Below, piece by piece: positions 25,669-38,100 of a stretch of 64,000 nt of DNA; within the stretch, counting starts at the first letter, position 1; each line of letters opens with the position of its first letter. A program made the position numbers and the translations under genes. The DNA comes from Onchocerca volvulus (Eukaryota; Nematoda; Chromadorea; Rhabditida; Onchocercidae). The DNA is taken from assembly GCA_000499405.2 (NCBI GenBank), contig HG738140.1, positions 15,984,564-16,048,563 of the forward strand. The letters run 5' to 3'. Under the pieces are notes generated by a model. It did not search any database, had not been told where the DNA came from, and saw only the letters and a program-made list of their open reading frames with translations.

Positions 25669-28600
25669 AAAAGTTTTCGTTTTTTTCCTTTCTTTTTTTC
25701 GCTTAAGCTTATTAAAATCGAATTTATCTTTACATTAATTCATTCAATTTACGACACCCTTATTTGACTGATAAAAGCATCGATTATTTAAATACATTTG
25801 TGATATTTTTCGTCTTTAATCTGCTGCAATTCATCATAAAATTGCTAAGAAAATGAAAACAGCTTTCTTAATTTCAAAAAATTTTATCGAACTTAGCTAT
25901 AGCTTTAAGTTCGTGAGAATACATTAATGAAATTAAACGAAGAATGAGCAAAAATTTACAATTTAAATTTTGGACTTCTAGAAATCATATGTGAATGATA
26001 TTCACCTTTAAACAATTAATGTATATTACTATTATAAATATAGATCATATTTTCAGAGTAATTTGGAGGAAGGGATTTTGATAATTTTTAATTTTTGAAA
26101 ATTTTAAAACGAATATTGGCAACATGAAAATTAATTCATGTTGTTGATTACCGTGGTATTAATAGTGTTTGATATTTATTAATTTGCGAAATTTATATCA
26201 AATGACGATGACAATTTTTTCGCAGGAATAATTTTTTGATCCAATTAAATTTGATCAGACAAAAAAAAAAAAAAAAGGAAAGAAAGAAAGGCAAAATAAG
26301 AAAGTGACAAAATTATAAAAAATAAATAACGTCAAATTCCAGATTCCAATGAAATTTACACATTTTGTTTCAATTAAATGGAAAAAAAGTTAAGTGCGCA
26401 ATTCAGGAAAATAACTGTTTGAAATAGTGAATTGAACTTTACATTCGTTTTTAAATAACTTTAAAAAGTTTCAAAATGCGCAAATATTCTATTTAAAGAA
26501 AAGAAAAAAAATAGAAATAAAGTTTTGGCAACTTGTAATGTTGTAACATTTCTATAAATGCAAAATTTTTTATTCATCAATATAAAAAAATTATTTAAAT
26601 TTGATGTTATCTGCTAACAGAAATACGAATGAGCAAAAAGCAAATATTGATGACGATCATGAAAATGATGTTGATATGATTTGAAATGTTGAAAAAATGT
26701 TGAAATATTCAACAATTTGGAAACTTAAATACCAAAATCATGCAAAAATCTTATTCGTATATCTTATGCAGATATCTTAATTCGCTTACAAAATATACAG
26801 GGTTCGGATAATAAATTATCAAATGCTAATGGCAAGAACGAATCAGAAGAAATTACAGTTCTGTAATTTTCGAGAAAAAATAACTTCATCGAATGATGAA
26901 TGGAATACACGCCAATTTAAAGTGACTTGTGATCATATTAATGAATTAAAAAAGCTTATTAAATGCATCAAAATCGTTACTGAATATTTATGACTGGGCA
27001 ATTATATTTAGATAATTAAATGTACAATTATACGAATCTTTCGATATTACAGCACTTTTATAAAATGTTTCTGTTCCATAATGGATAATGAAGCGAAATT
27101 CAAAATGATATTTCGACTTTCGATTATTTTTGTGAATAAAATTCTATATGATTTACAATGTCTTTCAATTTTTAGTAATTATTGGTAAATCAAAACTAAT
27201 TAAATATTAAGATTATCAAAGCAATTTCAAATTTGTCATAAAAGTGTTAGTATTCTGGATTTAATAAAGAATAAGCAAAAAATATAAATAAAAACAAAAT
27301 TACAATATACTCTAGTATTATTATGTGTTGGAATTTGATGAGAGGAATATTTACATGTTTATTCATTTGAGTACACAACAAAAAATCAAATGATACTATG
27401 TTTTTAACTGATATTAATCAGTTACTGTTAAGTATCTACGAAAAACGTCTGGATGATTATAATTGATTTATTAAAACTGAGTTTTTTATCCAACAAGCTT
27501 ATCTGCTTTGTATTATTTGGAGAATAAGAAATGAAATAATTCAATTTAAAATTTTACACATTTTTTAATTTCCTGATTTGAATATATAATGTTTATAGAA
27601 AACTTAAGCAATTTAAAGGTAAACAAACTTTTACATCAAAAATTAAACTTTAAGTGGTTAAGATGGAGCGAAAAAATTAAAGAGCTGTTTGAAGTGATTA
27701 AAAGAAAGAAATATTGTTTAAGCATGTAAAGTGATGGATGATTTAAAAGCATTGTAAGAAATTTATCTGAAGAAAATTAATATTTTAATTTGAAAATATC
27801 GCAGTAATGGAAGCTTTCATGGATTTAAAAAAATTTTTCGATTAATTAATTTTCTTTTTTAAAAAATTGATTTTATCTTTCATTTATACGCATTTTATTC
27901 ATACGAGTTACGACGTTGGATGCATAATACATACTTCAGATATCTTTTCGACATGATTTCAATTTAATTCCGGTTTGATAACTTCAATTCCAAATTTCAA
28001 ACAAATTATTTGTTGCACACTCAATCTCTTTCTATTTTTTATATTACTGCATTATTTGATTTATTTTCTGTTGCATTTTTCACTCATTTTTTTAACATTC
28101 GTACTTAGTTTTTGTACTTTTTTTCTTTAGATTTTACATTTATCGATATTTATGAAAAATAGAATCTGCCATGCATTGCAAAACATTTTTCTTACATGCT
28201 TTTTGCAAATTATCGACTATAAAATACCAAAATACTACGCTAATATTATCAATAAGAACAAAATGGTTCAAAATTATCATTCATTTGATTGAAGGTTATC
28301 ATTCATGGCTTGGAATTATCATATTTGGATTTAAAATTATCGTTTATATATTATTGTTCACATAATTTGAAAAAAGTAATAACTAAAAAATTATTACTGT
28401 TAGATTAATTTTTTTTTCATCAATAAACGGATTAATAAAAATATAGCATCGATTCTTTATTTTTTTCGCTTTTGAAAGTTTACAATTGCTTCCGTTATAA
28501 ACAGGATGATATATTTTAATGAACATAATATTTCGATAAAATAAAATTTTCAAGATTTGAATAATTCGATTAATTCTGTTATCTACCAATGCAACATAAA

Positions 28601-28742
28601 TGCTTTATTATTTCGAAGTCAAAATATTAAATTGATTTTTTTTGTTACAACTTATTCCTAAAAGAAAATGAAGTTGAATTCAAACGTATAATTTTGGTTT
28701 ATCTTGAGTTGCATATTATCATAGTTATTAAGAAGTAATTAT

Positions 28743-28803
28743 CAATAAACTCAGTAGAGTTTATTTTATAAAGATTATTTTAGAAACTCTACTGAGTTTA
28801 TTG
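28743..28803. repeat. Perfect 20 bp inverted repeat (hairpin)
   Basis: Arm CAATAAACTCAGTAGAGTTT (28743-28762) and its exact reverse complement (28784-28803) are separated by 21 nt. It could be a foldback element or a small-RNA precursor. Confidence 0.9.
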
Positions 28804-31019
28804 CTGAAATATGGAAAATTATGCTATTTTGCAATGCAAATAAGAATTTCATATATTATGCAATAAATTTTTATATGCAAGAGGAACAACAATAATAGCA
28901 TTACTATCATTATTAATTATCTAACAAATTAATGGAGCAATAAGGAGACATACTTTAAAACAGGACTTTGAAAATGAGATAACATTTTTAGCACTTTGAA
29001 ATGATACATGTAATATTATAAAATATAACATCATCTATCGCAAATTGTACCAATTTTAAATCAATTTTTATAAAAAAGAATATGAAGTTTATAAAATTAA
29101 TTTGACAACTAATTATTATTAATAATTAATGGAAAACATTTTCAAATTTGAAATTAATTTCTTGACATTTTTAAAGACATTAATTTTCTATAGTATTGTA
29201 TGCAGTATATTAAATATATTAATGATACATACTTTAAGAAACTCATCTTTATCAGTAAAACGAACAGTTTTGCAATTTATCAAATGCAGCTTATTAGTTT
29301 AGTATGCAGAAAAAAATTCCTTGGCTAATTTGAAACTTTCTAATAAATGTCCAATTTTTTCCAGTTATTATTGCAAACAAGAAAATTGATAAACTGGATG
29401 AATTTTGTAACATTGCAAAAAATTTGAATATTGATAGACTATATTCTAATTTCCAAAATATCGAAAAAAATTTTTTAATTAAAAGTTATTTGTAGAAGTG
29501 GGAAAAGAGGTAAATAATCATCTCTATTACTGTTGCCAAATAGTCCTCTATCATTTATATTTTTGTAATAAATTATTATCTTTATTAATCAATAAATGTT
29601 TTATTGTTAACAAATTATTGTCACTGCAGTAAATGATTATATTTGCGATTATCGTTATGGAAATTGGAAAACAAATGATTATTATTATTTAATTTTGTTT
29701 TTATATTAACATTTACTATGTGAGCGCTTTTGCAAATTAATGAAATATTTTATTTTTAAATTCGAAAATTCAATTTATTAGTGAAGAGTTTTGAATAAAA
29801 AGTTGATTGCAATGGTTCATAAGACTTGATATATTAAAACAAATCAAATGAACAAATAAATTTTTTTAATGTTCCCAAAAATATACAATGCTAAAAAAGA
29901 CGAGAGTAATATTATTGAATTACCGATTTTTTTGTCTTTTTTTCTAATAGCATAAAAATCAAAAATAAATAAAATTTATTGAGGATTTTACTGATCATTA
30001 GTTTCTAGAATGTTGCATTGCTATTTTTTTAGTTTCTAATAAAAAATTTATTTTGATTGTTTTCTGCTTCTTTCTCCAGTTTTACCAATTTTTGATCAGT
30101 TGTAATTTTACAAATATTTTATTATTATTATCATTATTGTTGTTTTTGCCACTATTATCGTTATAAATCTTGAAATTTTCTAACAAATAAATAAATGTAC
30201 TTATTCATTCTTTTCCTGTTTATCAACAGTGTATAATTTTTATTTATTTGATAAAACTGAAAGTTTGCATACATTCCTATAAATACTATTACTGAAAAGA
30301 ATTTGATAATTTCATATAATTTATGCCGAATATAATCAAAGAATATGAAAGAAATGAAAAAGAGAATAAGAAAATGAAAAGCTACAAAAAATTGAGTGAT
30401 TCATTCCCATATATGAAAACAATAATATGAAGTAATAAATAAGAAGCAAAAAAACAAAAATAAGTGAAATGAAAGCGCACATAAACAAATATAAATCGTA
30501 ACGGATGTGACATTTGCAGTGTTAACATTCCAGTAATTCCATTCCATTTTATTCCATTTAGTGATGGTAAAAAACAAAAAGAGAAAGGTCATTTTGTCAA
30601 GGTGACATGTCACCTGGAACAGATAGTCTTTGTTAAAACGGAGAAATGACGTAGAAGGGCGGCGGCTTCAAAAAAAAAGTAGAAAGATAAGAAAAAAAAT
30701 GCTTGTTTTCGTTTTCTGATACGTTTTACTTTCAATCCGTTACAAATTCTCCGTTCTGTTTGAATGCATGTAGTAATTGAGTTTTTGTATACATATGTTT
30801 TACATACATGATATATTATCTGTCCTTACATATATTTAATCAATGAATTTCTATGTAATTGCAATATGAAACAAGATGGATTAAGATGAAGAGACAACCA
30901 GATATTATTAAAAAGAAATATATTAATTATTCTTTTTGTTTATGTTTAATAATTAATTCACTTTTATTTGTATGTAACTGCTATGTGAACCAAAACAAAT
31001 AGACGGACAGCCGGAGAGC

Positions 31020-31160
31020 AGGATCGGCGGACGGATAAATATGGATTGATGGAGAGGAATGACGCGATGGAAGGATGAAAGGAAGGAAAGAAGGAGGAAG
31101 ACAGGAATGAAGCGATGAAAGGATGAAGGAAGGAAGGAAGGAAGAAGGAAGAAGCAAAAT
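31020..31160. repeat. Purine-rich GGAA/GGAT array
   Basis: Runs of GGAAGGAAGGAAGG with GATGAAAGGATGAAGG units. The antisense open frame over it (Ser/Phe/Pro-rich) is a by-product of the repeat. Confidence 0.85.
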
Positions 31161-31897
31161 GACAGGAGATGAAACCAGCCACCTGTCTTGTCACCCCTCC
31201 TTCAACTTCTCTCCCTCCCACTGTCATCTCTTCTAAATAAAGAATTGTAGGAAAAGAATGCCGCCTTGCCATTGTTCACCAAAGCGACGAACTGCTACTG
31301 CTATTATTAGTAGTACTTATAAATCGACTTTTACTTACATACTTATTATTTATTTATCTTATCCAACAATTATTTCAAAAAATTTCTAATTAATACAAAT
31401 TTTTCAAAATATTAAAAAATTTAATATCAATCATTTGAAATTTTGTTTTAAAAAAAAAGAATTAAAACTCTTTTTTTTCTTGCATTCGTTCCCTTTTTCT
31501 ACACTTTTTTTCTACTTTAAACTTATCGTTAAAAGTGGTAAACAAATTCAAATTTATGCTTATCCCAAATTTTTTAGAAATAATTTTATTTCTAACAAAA
31601 AAATTAATTTTTTCAGAACTTTTCAAAAATTTTCATCGAAACTTTTGTTTCATTTCTTTTTTTTTTTCTGCTCTAAAAAAATGATCTTAAAAAAACCTCA
31701 TTTAAAATTGAATTCATTTTAAATTTAAATTTTGAAAATATCACAAAAATGTCACAAGAATGTTGCCGATTTGAATAGCCCATAATTAATTAGCTGGCAA
31801 ATTTTAATCGATATTTCTTATCTTTTTTCAACTGACGATTTCATGCAGTCCTTTTTAGTTTTCAAAAGACCGGTTAATTCATCAATTATTTTTCAGC

Positions 31898-32067
31898 CAA
31901 CGAAGAAAATTGTTGCAGAAATAGGAAATAGCCAGTTAATTACCATAGCTGAGAGACAAGAAACATTCTTCACTACTATCAAATATTACGGAAATCCGAA
32001 AATCTCATCTTCTGAAATACAATCCGGAAGAATCATAACGAAAAATTGGTATAATATAACGCTATAA
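31898..32067 (+). CDS. Possible terminal exon of an unidentified gene
   Basis: After TTATTTTTCAG the plus strand is open for 56 codons (PTKKIVAEIGNSQLITIAER ... ITKNWYNITL) and ends TAA 99 bp before the peroxidase start. The composition is more protein-like than its surroundings. No upstream exon is visible in the gene desert and the family is not recognised. Confidence 0.25.
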
Positions 32068-32165
32068 TAGTCGTGCACACTTAATTGCGCTATTTTTTTT
32101 ATTTTTTATTTTTCTCCTTATTTCGCTCTAAAACACTAATCCTTTGATTGTTCCGATAAGGCAAA

Positions 32166-35100
32166 ATGATCAGAACAATTTGCATACAACAACTGCAGTT
32201 TATTTTACTATTCTTAACCGGTTCGTTTTTAAATTTTTAATTTTCAATTTTATTTCCATTTTTTTTTGCAAAATCTTTTTTTTTTAGTTTTTACATTCGT
32301 ATTTATTATTTTACAAAATTCATACACATCATATACTAATAAATAAAAGTAGTTGAAGACAGATCAATTAAGACAGTTTAATTTGATTGTCATTTCATTT
32401 CTTCTTTTTTCTCGATTTTATGCCCAAAGAGTAAATTCCTTCTTTAATTTGCAAAATTTCATGAAAATAGTTTTGTTTAAAATTTTAAAAAAAAAAAAGA
32501 AGAAAATTGATGATTGATTTTTTTTTAAATAGGCATATTTCATGAATGTTTTGAAATTTATTTATTATATTTCGCAGAATTTATCGCGCAAAAAATTCGG
32601 AATTTTGAAGTAAAATTTATAATTAATTTACATTGTAATATTCATGATTGCCAATATTTTTACGAAAAATTTGATTAATCCTTTCTGTATGATAATTTTA
32701 TTTTATTGGCTATTATATTGTACAAAATATGAATGGAAAAAAAAATGGATGTTTTATACATCAGTTAATTTTCAGACTTAAAAAAGGAATCTTGAATGAT
32801 TTTTAAAAATACGGAATTTTTTGAAACCAATTTGAAATTTGCCTTTAATTCAAATTTGATAAAACAAAACTGATTAAATATATTCCAATAAATACAATAA
32901 AACATGCAATTTGGGAATCAGTTGGTAAAAGTTCGAAAATACTCAAGTTTTTTTTTTTAATTCAAGAATTTTGAATTTAATTTTACCAAAATTTTTAACT
33001 CGAAGTTTAAAGCTTAATATTATCTAATATAGTTTATATGTAAATATTTTAATGTTATCTTCAAACATTCGTAATTCTGCTTCATGCAAGCATAAATCCT
33101 CAAAGTTTTGCTCTTTTCTTGCAAAAAGAATTGTAAATTCAAAAGCATTTTTTGAGCTGATCCACATAGTCTGATGCATCGCTTAAAAAATTGGATTAAA
33201 AGGAAATATAATTGGGACAATAAAAGGGAAAAAAGCGAAAATGAATGAATGAAAAGGTGGTATACGGTGCGAAATTAGATAAGTTGCGGCATCGGTCATT
33301 TGATAATGCAGTCATGCGACGCTTTCGTTTCAAATTAGATTGACAAAAAAAAAAATTCCGGTATCAATAAAAATTTCAAGTTTTGCAAGCTCAAATTATT
33401 CTGAAATTCAGTTATACAATTTTAATAATCATTTAAATTTTTTCAATAAACTCATCTATCATTAATTGACTTTATATTAGAATATTTTAAAAGGCCAATA
33501 ATGCTGAAGAATACGAATTACTGTTGTTGAAAAACTTGTTTATTGCATACTTTTGAAAGCATATAATAAGTAAAATTCGAATTATTGATTGGTGTAAGGT
33601 TTAATTAGTATTATTTTAGTTAAGCATAGCAGCAAATAATTTATTAATTATTTTTTAAATTTAATTAATTATTGCAGAAGTTGCACCACAATTATCATTT
33701 CCACAAACCAATAAATTTAAATGTTTGCCGAATGGATGCTGTGATGAACATCAATGGTGCCGTTTTTGGGCATCAATTGGCGAATGTTCAGCAAATCCGG
33801 AATGGATGGCCGTAAATTGTCAACTAGCGTGTAACACGTGTAATAACAACATAAAAGGTTAAATTTAAATTTACTCTAATTAAATGTCATGAAATATATT
33901 TCATTTCAGGATTTTTAGTATTTTGTTTATAATGCATTGTTTTTAACTCCAAAACAATGCATTATGAAAAAATACTAAAAATAACACCAAAATTATATAC
34001 ATGTAATAATTACAATTAATAATACGGAAAATATTTTGATTAAATGATAAAATGAATCTATATGAGTTTATTTAACATATATTTTTATTGAAAGAATAAT
34101 TTCCAGCGATATTCCCTCTCAAAATGAAATTTTTTCATTTTATTCTTAAATAAAAGAATTCTTTTCCTATCAATTTATTATTTCCAATAAAAAATGAGAA
34201 ATAATGTTTAATTTTATAATAATTATATTACAACTTCTAATGCTTACTATTCATTCAATGCATTAAAACACTGCTTAGATTTTATTGTGCATCGATAAAA
34301 CAATTTTATCCTCAATTTTCTGTCTCTCTGGAACAATAAAAAATTAAATACTATTATGAATCAAATAATAAAAATTATGAATGCATTTACCAAACATTTT
34401 CCATTTTTACTCCATTTTATGTTTGAAATCGATAAAAGTTTGGGTTTTTACTTTCCTTTTTTTTTTTTAAAATGTCAAAATGCTAAACATATATTAATTA
34501 CTATGATATTTTCTTAAAATGGCTAAATCTTTGTTTGTCTTTCGAAACTAAAAAATTCCTTTTTTTTAAAGCAACTTTGATTTTTTGTTCTCCTCCAGTT
34601 CGTTCTCTCTCCTTTCCTTTTTTTCCATTTTTTTTCATAATAGCAAAAAAAATCCCTTAAGAATTTGCGAATAATAAGGATTATAATAGAGTCATTTCTA
34701 ATTAGTAATTACGATTATAATTGCCATAAAGTGTAGAATCGACGAGGTTATGATAATTTCAAAGTAAATATGTATAAAATAATCTAAAGATTGTCTACAG
34801 AATTAGTTGGTACTATTTCAAATTAATCAAGAACAATCAATTAATCTAAACTATGAATAATTTATAATGAGCACGAAAAAAAAAAAAAAGTAACAATTTT
34901 AAGCACATATATTTAGCTGGATAATATTTTATAACTAACTTTTTTTTCAAAAACTTTAGCGAAAGGAATCACTCGTTTTATCATTATGTATTGAAAATCA
35001 CGATAATGATAATGTCCTGAAATTATTTCACAAGTGAACTACCATACTTGATGAAATGCATTCCAATTTTATAATATAAAAAAAAAAGAAAAAAAACAAC

Positions 35101-38100
35101 AAACAAGTTAAAAATGCTCAAAGTAAATTAGGATGACATTCAGTTCCGAATTTTTTTCTAAATAATCGAATAGAAATAAATCAATTATTTGAGATAACAA
35201 TGAAACTTTTTATAAAAAATATCCTTTATTTTCACAGAAATTTTATCAAAAATAAGTATGAATCTTTCATTTTTCCCGATTTTTTTTTGTTAAATATATT
35301 TCAAGAACTGGTTATTACATTAGAATTGTATTTGTATTCCAAAAAAAAGAAAAAAAAACCATGAGTTTTTTTTTTTGCCTTTTGTTTCTTCTACATATTT
35401 AAAATAATTGATTTCTGATCAATTAATTGATTGAGTAGTTTAAAACTTTAAGACAAATGAATGCATTAATCTTCTGCATACAGTAATTCACTTAAAATTA
35501 TTATAATTGGTACGATGTTAGTGAGTATTATTTTGAAAAAAAATTCAAAAGTTATCAGAAATTTGTTGGGAAAGCTTACTTCATAGCATGTTTTTTATTT
35601 AGCTTAGTTTTCTGGCTCTTTCATAGTCATATTGGAGTATAATATAAGTTGTGATATGCTGATTTTAGTGATTATAAATAATAAGAAAAAGCGAATTTCA
35701 ATTAAAATGAAATTTACTGAAATAAATTTTACGCAACATTTTTTAAAAAGATTAACATTTTAATGCAAAGATACAAAACACACACACATATTCAATATAG
35801 ATAAAATTACTGAACAAGTCAATTTCTTTTTTAAATCAATTTTTATTCAATTTTTATTCTAATTGAATATGTGCGTGTATTTTGTTTAAAGTGATCTTTC
35901 CGCATTGTTACTATTTTTCTATCATCTTCAAAGCAATTAAGCGTACTGATGATATAATTGATTAAAATTTTTCCAGCATTACATTTTTCTTCCCGAACAG
36001 AACATCTTCACCTTGTTGGTTCATAGGAAGAGAGATTATTTCAGAAAAATTAATTATATCATCAGTATAGTATAAAAATTTCTTAAAATCCATCCCCAAA
36101 AAGTATTAAAAATAATCAATTTAACAGTAATCGGACCAAGTGTTATATACACAAAATGGCCAAATTCTGAATATTCATAGCTCTAGTGACATGCCAGATC
36201 TAACAAAAACTGAGATAGTTGAGATTACTGCATCCATAATGACACCTGACCAATATTTAGGAGAAATTACTCCTATTATTCTGTCATTTTACTAATTAAT
36301 GTAAAATTTCGAAATATTTTATTATTTTTTTCAAAAACAAAAAAAAAGCAAAAATAAAAAGAGACAAAAGAATGCGAATAGATTTGTTTAAAAAGGGAGG
36401 AAAAAAAGAAATGGGGATTTTGAATAACAAAATGAATGTTATCACATAATAAAATTTAACTTTTCGAAAAGAAATGAAAAAACAAAGCTTTTTTCAGCAA
36501 AAACGATTTTAAATTATCATCAAATTTTATTTAGATTTTATTTTTAATCATTTGAATATATGATTAGTTGCAAAAATTTGATGAAAAAATTTGGAAGAAT
36601 GACAAAAAATTGGTTTTTAAAAGAACGAAATTTTATAGCTAAACGTAAATTTGTATGATTAGATGGATTTTTAGAAAATTTCATTTTGAAGAATATTTTA
36701 ATGCCAGTTGTAAGTTGTGCTTATGTGAGGATGCGTCTATGTCTATTTGTGCATTTTACTTTCATATTTATTTATCACTAAAAGTTATTCTGTTTTCTAA
36801 ATATATTTTAGAGCAATGAACGGAAATTTTTCTGATTTTTAAGGCATTTATGAAATTTTTATCCCAAATTAATTATTATTACTGCATTAATTACATTTCT
36901 CATTCATAATTAAATAAATAAAAGTTGACAATTATGAAATGCTAATTAGATATGATAAAAAAAATTTTTTTTGAGTGTAAAATTTGAATAAAACCTTTGA
37001 TAAGTTAAAACATAAAATTTATCATTTTTTACTACACACTTTTCTTTTCAATTCCTTTTCTTTATGTACTTTTTTTTCCTCGTATTTTTTCGTTGTTACA
37101 AAGATGCAAAACTAAATTAGAAAAAAAATTTTTTTTTCTAAACATGTAAAATTGTTTGAATAAAAAATTGTATATTTATAATTATGGATAAAATTATGTT
37201 AATTTTTTGTCAAAGTTTATTAAATTGATGTCATCAAAAACCTTTTTTTTCTCTAAATTATTCTTTTAAATAACAGCCATTCACTGATAGGTGAAATGCA
37301 TATGTATTAGTAGTAGTAATTACTCTTAGACTTTTTTTCTTTTATTTTCAGTTTTCATTTATTAAATTTTATTTATGGCGGGATTTCGACCAAATTATTT
37401 GTTGAGGAAGAATAGGGAGAAATGAATGTTCAAATGCATTGGTAAATGAAGATGAGAAGAGAGATTGCGATGATCAATTATCAAAATGGGGAAAGTGATT
37501 AGGAAAAAGTTTAGATTCGAAGGTCAACAAGCAGATGTATGATAAAACAAGGTGACAACATCAATGATGGAGAGAGTATTTGATATATTATCAAAGCATT
37601 TAAGGAGAATATCTAAGGATGTTCGACTAGATTGAGCTGATAATCCAAATCATAAAAATGCTATAGTTGATGCTAATTTGCCATTAGCAATTCTATCAAT
37701 CAATATATCTTGATAAAAAAGATCAGAGCAGACTTTTGTGACCTTTATAATGGTTGATAGTAATTAATTTTAGAATTTGTTCAATTATTTTATGAAAGGT
37801 GCCGTTTCTATGATTCTCTCCAAAATTACTATGATTTTTTTTTGTACGTTAAGGTTAGAATACTATTTTCTCTCTAAACAAGTTTTGATCGTTCTAAAAT
37901 CTTTTTAATCCTTTTGTTGTCGGTAATGCAGCTATAAAAATATTGGCAATGATATTGATAGTGTCAATAAAAACTGAATGATAATTATCGCATAATCTTA
38001 GCAATCAGTTGCTAAATATAACAAATATTATTTCAAGATATATTAACATGATTGCTAATCAAAAACTAATTATTAATTATAATACAAGTTTATCATTTTA

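Larger units (their letters stand above)
22970..31840. other. 8.9 kb gene desert
   Basis: Extremely AT-rich with no exon or transposon protein that I can support. It contains local tandem duplications (about 25350-25430 and 25590-25660), a 20 bp perfect-stem hairpin (28743-28803) and a purine-rich GGAA array (31020-31160). It may hold regulatory sequence for the peroxidase gene. Confidence 0.6.

Noticed and set aside
30964..31272. 102-codon minus-strand open frame
   Set aside because: Ser/Phe/Pro repeats arise from the antisense of the GGAA purine array.
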